From Cladorrhinum sp. PSN259 (taxonomy: Eukaryota > Ascomycota > Sordariomycetes > Sordariales > Podosporaceae): a DNA stretch of 64,000 bases. The stretch's first letter is position 1. Each line of letters begins with the position of its first letter. The stretch spans positions 362,392 to 426,391 of the forward strand of contig MU867071.1 in NCBI GenBank assembly GCA_033725935.1, in the 5' to 3' direction. A program made the translations under genes and the position numbers. Shown piece by piece: positions 10,215 to 22,029 of this stretch. Below the pieces are notes generated by a model. That model was given only the letters and a program-made list of their open reading frames with translations, was not told the DNA's origin and searched no databases.

Positions 10215-11259
10215 ATGGCGAACTCCAAGTGAGACGATGTCTATGGCAAGAAAGAGGACTTTGGATTCATGCTGATGATTTATCACACAGATTTGAGTAT
10301 GTGAAGAACTTTGAGCAACCTGACAAGTTGCTCCCAAACACCTGGATTGTTGTCAGGATAGATGGAAGAGGGTTCACCAAGTAAGTCCCCAGCTATGAAA
10401 TCAGCCCTCCTCGACTGACTTGTAAAAAGATTTTCAACCAAATATGGGTTCGAGAAACCAAACGACAGACGGGCCCTGGATCTTATGAACGCTGCTGCCC
10501 GGACCGTAGTATCTGAGCTGCCAGATATCACTATCGCCTATGGCGTCAGTGACGAGTATAGTTTTGTATTCCACAAGACATGCTCACTATTTGAGAGGCG
10601 ATCCAGGTACTTCACACCCAAACCGGGACTTGTTCTCTCAAGCAGCTCTGGCTAACCAGTTAAATAGCAAAATCGTGTCAACGATAGTCTCAACATTCAC
10701 AGCATATTATATTCATTACTGGCCAAGATATTTCCCCGACTCACCCCTCTCAGCACCATTACCCAGCTTTGATGGCCGTGCAGTATGCTACCCGAGTGTT
10801 CAGAACCTGCGGGACTATATGAGCTGGCGACAGGCCGACTGCCATATCAACAATCTATACAATACCACCTTTTGGGCACTCATACAACAAGGAGGAATCG
10901 ACGCACTCGAGGCCGAACAGATGCTCAAGGGCACCTTGGCAGCGGATAAAAACGAGATTCTTTGGTCCAAGTTCAATATCAACTACAACAACGAGCCATC
11001 GATTTACAAAAAGGGGAGTGTTATTTTCAGAGACTACGAGCTGGTTCAGTCAGGTTCCCAACCTAAGGCGGCCGAGATCGATCAATTGACGGAGCCAATC
11101 CAGCAATCAAAAACCCAGGCTGACAAGGACAAGAAAACAAGGGCAAAGGCGCAGGTCGTGGTCGAACACCTTGATATTATCAAGGATGATTTCTGGGACC
11201 AGAGGCCCTGGTTATTATCCAACAAGCCGGGTAAGCCAAAGGCTCCAAAACAGATGTAG
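10215..11259 (+). CDS. THG1: tRNA(His) guanylyltransferase THG1
   Basis: Adds the extra 5' G(-1) to tRNA-His by 3'-5' polymerisation, which histidyl-tRNA synthetase needs. Four exons: 10215-10228 (14 nt), 10291-10380, 10430-10606 and 10668-11259; 290 residues. The tiny first exon encodes MANSK, matching the universal eukaryotic start. The metal-binding motif RIDGRGFTK is split by intron 2 (49 bp, the shortest in the window). GVSDEYSFVF, SWRQADCHINNLYN and GTLAADKNEILWSKF follow, all THG1 signatures. Without splicing no single frame covers the N-terminus. The last about 55 residues are a basic, variable tail. Confidence 0.95.
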
Positions 11260-11654
11260 TGGAGAGCTCAAATGCCAAATGAAAATAATCAGCCATCTGT
11301 TCACTTTAACAATAGCTTGCTTGATTGAATGCCAGGCGGCCTAGTGAATCACTTGCGCATAATCGCAACATCCAGCAGGCTTTAAAGGGAGCCGAAAATG
11401 CATCAGCAGGGAGATGTTGATTTTGAAGAGAGAAAGGAATCCCCCACATTTTCTTAGAATGAAAGACTTATCTTATCGGACTCTTGCAAACCTCAACCAA
11501 TCAAATAGCCTCTCCCCAACTTTTTAGTGGACCACCCATGTCAAAAAAGTTGGACTGCAGGGCCCTTCAGAACCTTTTGAGAAGCACCACCGCAAACACA
11601 TTTTCTTGCGTTTTCCCAATTAAGCACCTCGACAGCTTCAACAGATCATATTCC
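11260..11654 (+). promoter_or_regulatory. Intergenic THG1 to UTP7
   Basis: About 395 bp between same-strand genes. The UTP7 reading frame is open upstream to 11484, with an in-frame ATG at 11538, so part of this stretch could be coding. Otherwise it holds the THG1 3' flank and the UTP7 promoter. Confidence 0.35.
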
Positions 11655-13375
11655 ATGGAGGTCACAGATCCGACTAATTCCGCCCTTTCGAGGGTAGAGC
11701 AAGCAAATGGCGCGCTCGCAATCAACAATGCTAGAACGGAATTCCGGTCAAAAGCAGAGATCGAACGGAAGCGTCTCGAGAAGCAAGCACGAAGAACGTA
11801 TGGCCGAGGAACGGGAATCGATGTTCGCACAGTAAAAGATAAGAAGCTACGACGGAACCTTACCAACCTCGAAAACAAGTACAAGACGGCAACCTTGAAA
11901 GCGAAGGAGGCCGAGATTCTGCTTGAGAACCAAGCAGGCTTCATCGAGACCGAGACAGAACTCGAAAGGACGTACAGAGTCCGCCAGGACGAGATTCAGA
12001 AGGATGTGGCAATCGAGGTGGCACAGAAGGGCTTTGAGCTCAAGCTCAACCAGCTCGGACCATATACGTGCGAGTACAGCAGAAATGGGCGGGACCTTAT
12101 CCTTGCGGGGAGGAAAGGCCATATCGCGACGATGGATTGGAGGGAGGGAAAGCTTGGGTGTGAGCTCCAGCTGGGCGAGACGATCAGGGATGCTCGGTTT
12201 TTGCACAACAACCAGTTCTTCGCGGTTGCGCAAAAGAAGTATGTCTACATATACGATGCAAATGGTGTAGAGTTGCATTGCTTGAAAAAGCACGTCGAGG
12301 TTTCGCACATGGAGTTTCTCCCATATCACTTCCTCCTAGCAACGTTGGTCAGTAACATCTTCTACCGTCACTGTCAAGGGCGATCACTAACTCCAATCAG
12401 GGCATCAACGGCCAACTCAAATACCAGGACACATCAACAGGCCAAATCGTGGCCGAAATCCCAACCAAGCTCGGAACCCCTGTTTCGCTCACACAAAACC
12501 CATACAACGCCATCCTCCATGTCGGCCAACAAAACGGCACCGTAACGCTCTGGTCGCCCAACTTGATGGATCCCTTAGTTAAGCTCCTCGCCCACAGAGG
12601 ACCCGTACGATCCGTCGCCGTAGACCGCGAAGGTCGGTACATGGTCTCTGCAGGTCAAGACAACAAGATGTGCATCTGGGACATCAGGAACTTTAAGGAA
12701 GCAGTCGACAGCTACTTCACCCGCACCCCGGCCACTTCAGTTGCGATATCAGACACCGGTCTCACAGCAGTTGGGTGGGGAACGAGAACGACAGTCTGGA
12801 AGGGGCTCTTCTCCAAAGCGAGAGCGGTGCAAGAGAAGGTGCAGAGCCCGTACATGACGTGGGGCGGTGACGGACACGGAGTTGAGAGAGTGAGGTGGTG
12901 TCCGTTTGAGGACGTCTTGGGCGTGGGCCACGCAGACGGATTCTCGTCGCTCATCATCCCTGGTGCTGGTGAAGCCAACTACGACGCACTGGAAGTCAAC
13001 CCCTATGAGACCAAGAAGCAGCGACAGGAAGGCGAAGTCAAGGGCTTGCTGAACAAGTTGAAACCCGAGATGATTGCTCTCGACCCCAACTTTATTGGCA
13101 GGCTCGATTTGCGGTCGGAGAAGCAGAGGCAAGCAGAAAAGGATTTGGATGCGCCCGCTGTGGATGTGGTTGAGGAGATGAAGTACAAAGCTAGGGGCAG
13201 GAGCGGCGCGCTGAGCAAGTACTTGAGGAAGCAGAGGAAGAAGAAGATTATTGATGAGAAGTTTGTTCGGGCTGAGGAGATGAAGAAGGAACTGGAGGCC
13301 AAGAGGGAGGATAAGCACAAGGAGAGGCAGGCTGAATTGGGACCCGCATTGGCGAGGTTCGCGAGGAAGGATTAG
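11655..13375 (+). CDS. UTP7: U3 snoRNP / SSU processome WD-repeat protein UTP7
   Basis: Component of the 90S pre-ribosome needed for early 18S rRNA processing. Exons 11655-12347 and 12401-13375 (53-bp intron, donor GTCAGT) give 555 residues. A helical N-terminus (RRTYGRGTGIDVRTVKDKKL) precedes WD40 blades (GRKGHIATMDW, SAGQDNKMCIWDIRNF, VERVRWCPFEDVLGVGHADG) and the BING4-type C-terminal domain (NPYETKKQRQEGEVKGLLNK, LDPNFIGRLD). I chose ATG 11655; an in-frame ATG at 11538 would add 39 residues that look unlike Utp7 and slightly like a targeting peptide. IMP4, RRP36, FCF1 and MRD1 in this window act in the same particle. Confidence 0.93.
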
Positions 13376-13743
13376 AGAGAGGAAATAACAAAGGTGTGGT
13401 TTGTAATGATACCCAGATCATCCGATGAATAAATTTGTCTTTATGCAACATTTTCATCTGGTATCTTTTGATGAAATATGCCGTATGGGAAGAAGATCCT
13501 CGGCTCGCTGGCAAGTTTCGTCTGGTTCAACGTGCTCAGCTCTAACATAATCAGCGCATATTAAGAAGCTACCTCGCCTTGATGTTGATATGTTCAAAGT
13601 GAACTCAATCCAGCCGAAACAATCCAATAGAAAACAGGCACTCGGCTTTCTGCTTTAGCTTTGTTTGCCCTGTCTGGGCACCAAGGAAAAAAAGTCTAAT
13701 ATCTGGGTAACATACAGAGACACTTCTTACAAACCTTCCCTCT
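13376..13743. other. Convergent intergenic region UTP7/ADE8
   Basis: About 370 bp of 3' flanks. No coding pattern or RNA structure that I can support. Confidence 0.4.
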
Positions 13744-14486
13744 CTATTGCGTCTTGTTACTTTTCTTGACCTGAATCTCGTTGGCTACGAGAGCAGCCGC
13801 CTCGACAATCAGCTTGTGCTCATGGGAGTGTATCCTCTCCTCGAGCTGATGCAAAGTCTCGCCCTCGCGGCACTCAATCTCCTTGACCAGAATGGGCTCA
13901 CCCCTGTCAACCTGGGCAATCACATAGTGCACCATGATGCCCGTGCCCTTGATCTTGCCAGCCTGGAAGTCGTCGTACGCTCTGTCGATGGCGTTTGCTC
14001 CGTCGTACTGGCCCGGAAGTGCTCTACACACAATAAACCGTTTTAGCCATCATTAGTTACGGGCCGGTGAAGTTTGGAAATTACTTACGGATGAAGATTG
14101 ATAATCTTGATCCCGGCCTCCTCAAGCGGATCAAGAAACTTCTTGCCAAACACATACATCCAACCCGCAAGCACCACGAGATCAGGCTTGTAGTCCCCGC
14201 TCAGAACCTTTTCCGCCAGCGCGGCGTCGTACTGGTCTCTCGACTCTTGTATCTTGAGACGGTCCTTCTCCCCCTTTGCCTGAAACCCGTTGGATATGAG
14301 GTTGAAGTACTCCCAGGGGATACCTGCGTTCTCGGCCCTGGTGGTTGCGTACGCCTTCCCCCTGTTTACGATTAACCTGACGATTTTGGAGTCTGGAATC
14401 TGACCCGAGGCGACAGCGTCGATTAAGGCTTGAAAGTTTGAGCCGTTGCCGCTGGCGAAGACGAGAATTTGGCATGGTTCTGTCAT
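13744..14486 (-). CDS. ADE8: Phosphoribosylglycinamide formyltransferase (GART)
   Basis: Third step of purine synthesis: transfer of formyl from 10-formyl-THF to GAR. Exon 1 is 14089-14486 and exon 2 13744-14023 (complement), joined across a 65-bp intron; 225 residues. Visible motifs are ILVFASGNGSNFQALIDA for phosphate binding, INLHPALPGQYDG with catalytic Asn and His (the codon for Pro is completed across the splice), and GIMVHYVIAQVDRGEPI with the catalytic Asp. It is a stand-alone enzyme as in other fungi, not the trifunctional animal form. The frame is open upstream of ATG 14486 but has no ATG. Confidence 0.95.
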
Positions 14487-15329
14487 GTTGACTGTTACGT
14501 ATAGAGATGAAGTGAGGGGAGGGGGAGGGGTTGTGAGTGTTGTTTGTGAGATGTGTGATTTTGGCGAGCGGAGATGTATATAAACTTTTGCGAAAGCAGT
14601 GAAAAAAGACAAGAGCAGCACACAACACAATGTCAAGATGTCTCTTTTCGAGCAAAATTATGAGATATCTAAAAAAAAATAAAAAAATCTAAAACAGTTT
14701 TCCTATTTTGGGTTCGTCATATTTGCCAAAAACTTTTATCGGCTCACTCTCATGCATGCAACATTGCGGGGTACCACTCAGGGACCAGTGGGGTCTCAAA
14801 AGAGCATTTAAGTCTCTCTCGACTTTCATGATGAGGTTTGCATAGCTAATGAATGCTGCTTCAGAAACTGGGCTTTAGGTTCGAGTCTTTACCAGCCAAG
14901 TATGTGGGCCTCTTCTTTATTTTTTTTATTTTTATGTTTTTATGGATTAAAATGAGTGTCAACATGACAGGCCGTCTTCTGTGAGTTGGGTTCGATTAAG
15001 CAGGAAGATTCCGAAATCGGAAGTCTGGTGGGAAGGGGGATCAACCTCTCAACGAACCGTGACTGATTGTCAACTAATTGTGGTCTAATCTGTTGCAGAG
15101 AAACTGCGAATGCGATGTTCTCATTGGAGTCATTGAGTCCTTCCTTTCATCCAACTGCCTCCCTGGTCCAATAAATGCTTTAACTGAAGCCTTCCAGTTC
15201 TTCTGTTCTCCGATTAACCGATATCTTCCTTTTGAAACCACCAATAAACCCCGTATCTCCCTGTATCTCCCTAGAACGGACTAAGTCCGAAATTCTGAAC
15301 CTTCGTCTGCCTCCCTATGGGCTTCCACC
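14487..15329. other. Intergenic ADE8 promoter and IMP4 3' flank
   Basis: About 840 bp between two minus-strand genes. It holds the ADE8 promoter (CT-rich leader) and the IMP4 3' end. Long A/T homopolymer-rich stretches lie at 14670-14690 and 14920-14945. A match to a tRNA B box (GGTTCGAGTCT, 14878-14888) has no matching acceptor stem, so I do not call a tRNA. Confidence 0.4.
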
Positions 15330-16267
15330 TTAAAGATAATTCTTCTTTCTGCTCGTACGTGTGTACTGAGTGAGATGCCACTCCGAATCCGCGTCCTTAT
15401 TCTCCAACGTTCCTTGAGTAATCTGGAACGGCCGCATAGTAAACCTTGGCCCGACCTCTGACAGTTCGACGCTCTGGTAGCCCGTCCTCACGTATACATG
15501 GTGTCTGACTTCGATACAATCATCCTGGTTGACGAAGGTGATGACGCGGGAGCCGGCATCCTTTGGGTTTGTGCCGTCTCGTGGAGGGAAGAGATGCTGC
15601 AGAATCGTCTTTACTCTGAGACCGGTCTTTGTGGTGAAGCCTTCGAAGATTAGGTGTGGGTAGGCTTCCGAGACTGTGCCTGCTAAGGATCGCGGGAGGT
15701 CTGCTCTGAGGACTACGTTGTGGAGAGAGCACATGAGCGTTGGGCCGTGAGGGAGATGGCTTTGAAAGGTCAGTTACCGAGGTAGGCAAACGGGAGAAAC
15801 AAGGTTGGGGTATACCTGATGGTGATGGCTGTTGGTGTTCCACGGTGCTCATGGAGAAGGACGACGTCTGAAAGTCTTTCTGCTTGGCAGGACCGTACTA
15901 ATTCGGGCAGAACGAGATTACCACGGTTTAATCGGATGCCGGTTGGGAACATGAGGCGGATTTCTTTAGAGAAGGATTGTAACCTCGACGAGGGATCTCT
16001 GGAGGTGGTGACCAGCACTCTAGGGTCTACGATGCCGGATAGCTCGCTGTATTCGTCGTCAATATCGAGGACGCTGTCCTTTGCCGTCGCATCGTAGTCA
16101 AAGTCTTCTCTTAATTTCTTGTCCTGGCCAATTTCGGGGTCGATTGGTTTCCCTGAGGCGAGAGCCTCCCTGAGTTTTGCACGCTTCTCAGCGGTTTCGG
16201 CATCTTTGAGAAGCACCGCTTGCCGATAGAGGTAGTCTCGTCGTTGTCTTGCTTGCTTGCGGATCAT
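15330..16267 (-). CDS. IMP4: U3 snoRNP protein IMP4 (Brix domain)
   Basis: Brix-domain protein that with Imp3 and Mpp10 helps U3 snoRNA base-pair to pre-rRNA for 18S processing. Exon 1 is 15816-16267, the intron 15760-15815 (56 bp), exon 2 15330-15759; 293 residues, the usual size. It begins MIRKQARQRRDYLYRQAVLL, then VDPRVLVTTSRDPSSRLQSF (start of Brix), MFPTGIRLNRGN, and ITFVNQDDCIEVRHHVY near the end, all Imp4 signatures. ATG 16267 gives the conserved N-terminus; twenty codons of open frame upstream do not resemble the family. Confidence 0.95.
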
Positions 16268-16661
16268 TTTGTCGGTGGGTATGTGGTGATGGGTGTTGTC
16301 GCGAATCGCAAATCGAACTCGTTCCAACCAAAAAAATAAATATTATTCCCTGCAAAGACTGATAGGAACTTGGAGCTTCTGGGCGTTCGCTTATCGGTGG
16401 GTCAATGGTCCCCTGGCAGTGGATTTGTGGAGACGAAACCGCAGGCCAATCCATAACGTGCTTGGAAGTGGGGCATGACATGGGTAGGTAGCTGCTTGGC
16501 GTTCCTGCTGGGGAAGGGAAAAGGCTGAACTTCAACCGTTGAAAAGGAAACACCAGTTCATCTTCTCTTGTTCTGGCAGCCACACGGGGGCTGTCATTGA
16601 TCTAATTCACTTCAAGGCTGCTGCAAAACAGAATGTGTTCCCGAAATCCAAATTTGCAACA
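16268..16661. promoter_or_regulatory. Divergent promoter IMP4 / GPI3
   Basis: About 390 bp between diverging starts. An A/T-rich patch (aaaaaaataaatattatt, near 16330) lies about 60 bp from the IMP4 start. Nothing else specific. Confidence 0.4.
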
Positions 16662-18188
16662 ATGGCGCCGACATACAACATTGCCATGGTCAGCGACTTC
16701 TTCTATCCGCAACCAGGAGGAGTCGAGAGCCACATTTACCAGCTCTCAACCAAACTTATAGACAGGGGCCACAAGGTCATCATCATCACCCACAATTACG
16801 AAGGCCGCAGCGGCGTTCGATATCTCACCAATGGGCTCAAGGTCTATCATGTCCCATTTTTGGTCATTTACCGATCAGCAACACTCCCGACCGTTTTTTC
16901 ATTCTTTCCAGTGTTTAGGAACATTATCCTGAGAGAACGCATCAACATTGTACACGGCCATGCAAGTCTCAGTAATTTCTGCCATGAGGCTATCCTCCAT
17001 GCCAGGACCATGGGGCTACGGACAGTCTTTACAGATCATTCTCTATTTGGTTTTGCAGATGCCGCCAGTATTTTCACCAACAAGCTCTTAAAATTCACAC
17101 TGAGTGATGTGGACCACGTAGTCTGCGTGAGCCACACATGGTGAGAGCTTCCTCCGTCTTTCATCGATCCATGTTTACATGAGCGAACTAACACTCATTC
17201 CAGTAAAGAAAACACTGTCCTGAGGGCCTCACTAGACCCTCTGATGGTCTCAGTTATCCCCAACGCTGTGGTAGCAGAAAATTTTAAACCATTGTCATAC
17301 TCAACCGGCTCATTAGGAAACAACTCCTTCATCCCCAATCCACCACCACCACGACCTCTCGGGCCCCACGACATCATCACCATCGTCGTTATCTCCCGTC
17401 TATTCTACAACAAGGGAACAGACCTCCTAACAGCAGCCATCCCGCGCATTCTCGAAAATCATCCCAACACTCGCTTCATTATCGCCGGCTCAGGTCCAAA
17501 AGCAATCGATCTCGAGCAAATGATAGAGCAAAACGTCCTCCAAGACCGCGTAGAGATGCTAGGCTCCATCCGCCACGAAGAAGTCCGCGACGTGATGGTC
17601 CGCGGCCAAATATACCTGCACCCATCCTTGACCGAAGCGTTCGGCACCGTCATTGTCGAAGCAGCTTCGTGCGGTCTTTACGTGGTCTGCACCCAAGTAG
17701 GCGGTATCCCGGAAGTCTTGCCGTCACACATGACAGTCTTTGCCAAACCAGAGGAAGATGGCCTCGTAGCTGCCACAGGGAAGGCCATCGCCGCTCTGCG
17801 TGCGAATAAGGTTCGCACCGAGCTATTTCATGAACAGGTGAAAACCATGTACTCGTGGGAGAATGTCGCGATCAGGACTGAACGTGTTTACAATGGGATT
17901 TCCGGGGCAATCAGCGAGGCCGAGTTTTACGGGTATGACGCAGCGAACGCGCCTAGCTGGAGCGCGACGAGAGGACGTTCGGGCGTACAGAGCTTTGCGC
18001 TTATTGATCGGCTAAAGAGGTACTACGGGTGCGGGATATGGGCGGGGAAGCTCTTTTGCTTGTGCGTTATTGTGGATTATTTGATTTTCTTATTCTTGGA
18101 GCTTTGGTGGCCGAGGGAGCAGATTGATATTTGTCCGGATTGGCCCAGGAAGAAGCCTGGCGAGAGGAAGGACTCCTCTTTTGGGTAG
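16662..18188 (+). CDS. GPI3: GPI-GlcNAc transferase catalytic subunit (GPI3/PIG-A)
   Basis: First step of GPI anchor synthesis: GlcNAc from UDP-GlcNAc onto phosphatidylinositol, at the cytosolic face of the ER. Exons 16662-17140 and 17204-18188 (63-bp intron) give 487 residues. GT4-type glycosyltransferase: IAMVSDFFYPQPGGVESHIY at the start, HGHASLSNFCHEAILHARTM, the splice within VCVSHTC|KENTVLRA, VISRLFYNKGTDLL, and the ExxxxxxxE nucleotide-sugar motif in EAFGTVIVEAASCG. A single C-terminal transmembrane segment (LFCLCVIVDYLIFLFLELWW) and basic tail match PIG-A. Confidence 0.96.
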
Positions 18189-18729
18189 TTTATTTTTAAT
18201 CAACATATAAGGGGGGGAGGTTATTGTGAGGTATCATGGTGTTTAAGGGGCGCTGAGTTTGGGGCCATGAATGTGATCTTGACGATCTTGCAGGTTGTTA
18301 TATAGGCATAGAGATTAATACTATTACTTGGTGGAGAAAAAAGATTATACTTTGGATGCCAAGTCAATGCCTATTATTCGTTTTCGACAGGGTGCTAGAG
18401 GTCAAACATTATTAACTTTGAAGCCTTTGTGCTTGAGCCTTAGACTAAGTGAAGTGCAACAAGAAAGATTGGATTTGTAAAAGTGGGTCAATGTAGCGTG
18501 CAAACAGTTTATCATGTTGAACAGTGGGTTTTCAGTTAGCGGGGCACTTACCGTTATCATTGGATTTGAGATTTTCTCACTCCAGGCTTAGAATCATCAA
18601 GGTTCTCAACGTGGAAGTGTCATCAACCCATTAAATTTTTGCCCAAAACAACGAGTTTTATTTCACCCAAATCTCTCGATTTAACATCAACCCCCGATTC
18701 GAGTTCATTGTCGAAAGTTCTCAGGACAA
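18189..18729 (+). promoter_or_regulatory. Intergenic GPI3 to RRP36
   Basis: About 540 bp between same-strand genes. AAATTTTT at 18633-18640 is the reverse complement of the RRPE core (AAAAATTT) linked in yeasts to ribosome-biogenesis genes. It lies about 90 bp before the RRP36 start. The functional reading is inference. Confidence 0.4.
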
Positions 18730-19819
18730 ATGTCTTCGGTCAAGCGCAGAATGCCATCAGCCAGCCTGCTGCAGAGGAGAGTGCGCCCTAGATATGAGCC
18801 TGAGCCAGAATCGGATGTCGAGGAGGACATTAGCGATGCCCCCAGTGAGGAAGGGGCTAGATTTGAGGATGATGAAGAGCTCAGTGAAGATGATGAGATG
18901 GCGAGTGGTAGCGGTGAGGTAGGCTTTTCATTCACGTTTATAGCACACTCTCATCCCCGAGCGAATGTTAACTCGGCTGCAGGACGATTCTCAGGCCAGG
19001 TCGGATGTTGAGGATGAAAGCAATGAAGAAGAGGATGAATACGACGAAGACGAGCCTGCTCCCAGAGTTGCTGCCACCCAGCTCTCATTTGGAGCGCTCG
19101 CTCGGGCGCAAGCATCTCTAGGCAACGCCAACTCCAAGCGCAAGCGACGAGCCAGCCACGGTTCCGCTGTATCAGAAACCAGCAGCGTCGCCTATGTGAA
19201 CCTCAGGGAAAAGGAACGCGAAGAACTCAAAGCCGCCCAGAAGAGGTTCGCAAAGCCAGCGCGCGCCTCCAAGCACGCGCCAACGGAATTGTCATCAAAG
19301 CGACAGGTCTCGAGAAAGCGTGACTTTCTCTCCGAGGGAACTCTCCCCAAAAAGGAAGCCCGCGATCCAAGATTCATGCCCTTACCTGCAAGATCAGGAT
19401 CAGATCCCAGAATCGACGAAATCAAGTTCCGCAAGGCTTATGCATTTTTAGACGAGTATCGCGAGTCCGAGATGAACGAGCTACGTGCGACAATCAAGAA
19501 GACTAAAGATCCTAGACAAAAGGAACAGTTGCAAAAGGCACTCTTATCGATGGAGAGTAAGAAGAAGGCGCAGGAACGCAAGGACAAGGAAAGGAAGGTT
19601 ATTGAAGAGCACAGGAAGCACGAGAAGGAGTTGGTCAAGCAGGGCAAGACGCCTTACTACCTCAAGAAGCAGGATGTCAAGAAGAAGGTGCTCGAGGAGA
19701 CGTTCAAGGGCATGAAGAAGGGACAAGTTGACAAGGCTATTGAGCGGAGGAGGAAGAAGGTTGCTGGCAGGGAGAAAAAGAATTTGCCTTTTGCCAGGAG
19801 GAGTACTGAGGATAGGTAG
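18730..19819 (+). CDS. RRP36: rRNA biogenesis protein RRP36
   Basis: 90S pre-ribosome component for early cleavages of pre-18S rRNA. Exons 18730-18918 and 18983-19819 (64-bp intron) give 341 residues. The N-terminus has two acidic runs; the middle carries RDPRFMPLPARSGSDPRIDE and KFRKAYAFLDEYRESEMNEL, the Rrp36 core. The rest is a long charged helix with PYYLKKQDVKKKVLEETFKG and KAIERRRKKVAGREKKNLP. The high Lys/Glu content is typical of the family. Confidence 0.9.
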
Positions 19820-20306
19820 AAAATGAGTTGGGGTGAAAAATGAGGGCTAAGAAACCAGCAGGCTCTTTTAATGGGAATTATGGAGGCGGCGTTTTTGTGA
19901 GGAAAGAAAATGCTAGGGTCAAGCAAATGCGATTAAGAATTCTTGGACAGGAATTCAATAGCTCTGATACGAGTCTTATGATACAACAAAAGGGAGATGT
20001 ACACTTGCAGGTTTGAGGAACATTTTTTGAACGCCATCTCTACCGTACTCAGTAAATTACTGCTTAACTTATTAAAAGGAGCATAGAGCAACGTTTTTAT
20101 CTTGCAATGTGAATACAGGTTTTGGGTGCACTCAGGTTTGTGACTGTCGTTTCGCCCCTGCCCCGCATGCCAAAATAAGGTAACGGGCAGCAGCAGCGAG
20201 CCCATAATAATTTCAGGCACGGGCGTCTTACATCCCTTTTTTTTCCGTCTACGTCAACCATCCAACTCACAATATACAACATAACCCTGAACCCACATCC
20301 GCGACC
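19820..20306 (+). promoter_or_regulatory. Intergenic RRP36 to IWR1
   Basis: About 490 bp between same-strand genes. No second gene and no recognisable element beyond an A/T-rich middle. Confidence 0.35.
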
Positions 20307-21584
20307 ATGTCGGACCTCCCACCGGAAACGATCCAGGTCAAGCGGAAACGTGGCACCGAAGAGGCCCCTGTTGATTTTCTGCGCGTTGACCGGAGCAAGC
20401 GCTTTCGAAATTTCTCCTCCAACCCAAACGGCTGGGTCTACCAGCGGAAACAGGTCAAAGTTCAGATTCAACCCGCCAGCGATGCCAGCGAGCCCGCAGT
20501 CCCGGCCATTCAGCCAACCAAGGAAGGCGATGAGAGGTTGGCCAATCGTCCTAAGAAATCTCCCAGAACACAAACTTCCAATGCCGACACCCCTGGTTTG
20601 GTTCCTGCGCCGGGACTCGTGCCAGGCCCGGCCACAACGGCGCCCGACGTGAGCTATCAGCCCAATGACGATGGCATACGTAAATTCCACTTGTCCAAGT
20701 CTATGCTGGCGCAAACGACGACCCCTCGTGTCACAAAGAGACGTAACTCGCCCGCTGTGTTTATTGAAAGAGGACCAAAAAGACCCAGGTCGGCCGAGTT
20801 GAAACCCGAAGTGGTCAAGGCTATTCTCGGCGAGAACAGCACCCAAGAGCCAAACGAACCTGTCGTGGCAGCCAGTTATTCATCTGCGACCCCGAAAACT
20901 ACACTCAAACGACCTGGTTCCAACGCTCGGACGAAACTGAAAGACGCCGAAATCAAGACTACACTTCCCCCGTCAGTGCTGCACCCACAGTCTGAGATGG
21001 CCGAACTTTCTATGGCAATGGATGTCTGGACTTTGAATGAAATCAGCAAGAATCTCGAGCTCATGGAGGGTAAAGGAAAATATAGCCCATCAACATCTCG
21101 ATACCGGCCACATCCACCCAAGAAACGCTACAACGAACGTCATGAAGAGAAGGCTGAACCAGTACCGACTAAGTCTGAGAATGCTATGGATATTGATAGT
21201 GATGTGACAGATGAGGACGATTATATCATCGAGACCTACGAGAGAGTGCCTGCAGAGCGGCTTAGGGACCAGGCTGTTCCGGCGCATCATGTTGGGTTGC
21301 TCGTCTTTGATAACGAACCAGACATGGAGGAGTTCTTTTATGGGAATGAAGATGAGACGGACGATGAATTTCCCGAAGATGAAGAGGATGAAGAGGCGGA
21401 GAACTATTATACCCACGATTATCCAGATGAGGACCTGGACTGGGATGACGAATTTGATCGAAACGCGTGTAGATACACCAACTTGTCAGATAACGAGGAG
21501 TGGGATGAACGGGAAGGGGAAGGCTTGGGTGATGAAGCCTGGGAACGCGGGGATGCAGCAAATCCGTTTACACGCACGACATGA
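20307..21584 (+). CDS. IWR1: RNA polymerase II nuclear import factor IWR1
   Basis: Iwr1 binds assembled Pol II in the cytoplasm and brings it to the nucleus with importin. Intronless, 425 residues. The N-terminus has the basic import-type signal and conserved start ETIQVKRKRGTEEAPVDFLR. The long middle is low complexity. The Iwr1 domain is C-terminal: DEDDYIIETYERV (about residue 297), HHVGLLVFDNEPDMEEFFYG, then the acidic YYTHDYPDEDLDWDDEFDRN. The protein is very acidic at its C-terminus. GPN1 and URI/BUD27, also polymerase assembly factors, are in the same window. Confidence 0.9.
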   Translation: MSDLPPETIQVKRKRGTEEAPVDFLRVDRSKRFRNFSSNPNGWVYQRKQVKVQIQPASDASEPAVPAIQPTKEGDERLANRPKKSPRTQTSNADTPGLVPAPGLVPGPATTAPDVSYQPNDDGIRKFHLSKSMLAQTTTPRVTKRRNSPAVFIERGPKRPRSAELKPEVVKAILGENSTQEPNEPVVAASYSSATPKTTLKRPGSNARTKLKDAEIKTTLPPSVLHPQSEMAELSMAMDVWTLNEISKNLELMEGKGKYSPSTSRYRPHPPKKRYNERHEEKAEPVPTKSENAMDIDSDVTDEDDYIIETYERVPAERLRDQAVPAHHVGLLVFDNEPDMEEFFYGNEDETDDEFPEDEEDEEAENYYTHDYPDEDLDWDDEFDRNACRYTNLSDNEEWDEREGEGLGDEAWERGDAANPFTRTT

Positions 21585-22029
21585 GTAAATATGTGGTGTT
21601 GACTGCTGGAAAAGGACAGAAAAAAGATTTCGGCTAGAGGGTTTCTAGCCCACGCTATATATCATGTTTTCTTGCTGGCTATGAGGGACGAATCTGATGA
21701 AGAGTGGCGTTGTATCATGCTGGCCCATCTCAGGGCCAATAGACTTAAGGTTCCCTACATCCATGGTCAAACACTGCTTCCATATCTGGTACACATTACA
21801 AGATGACAAAACAGCAATCATCGGGGAAACCGAAAATTTGAAGAGATTGAACAAAAAGTCTCATTGATTTTGTACATTAAATGGAGAATCCCCGACCAGC
21901 TGAACATGTTTTTGCCTTGACTCTCCAACCCAGCCCGTCTAACGCCTATGAAGAAATCTTCCAAACCCAGCCAAAGAAATCAAGTAATCAAATAAACGCC
22001 AGACAGTTTCAGAAATGCACGCGCTCTCT
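21585..22029. other. Convergent intergenic region IWR1/RRS1
   Basis: About 445 bp of 3' flanks. No coding or RNA signal seen. Confidence 0.4.

Noticed and set aside
14843..14897. tRNA-like segment with a good B box (GGTTCGAGTCT)
   Set aside because: The A box is weak, the spacing is short, the T stem has a mismatch, and no 5' acceptor strand pairs with the 3' side.
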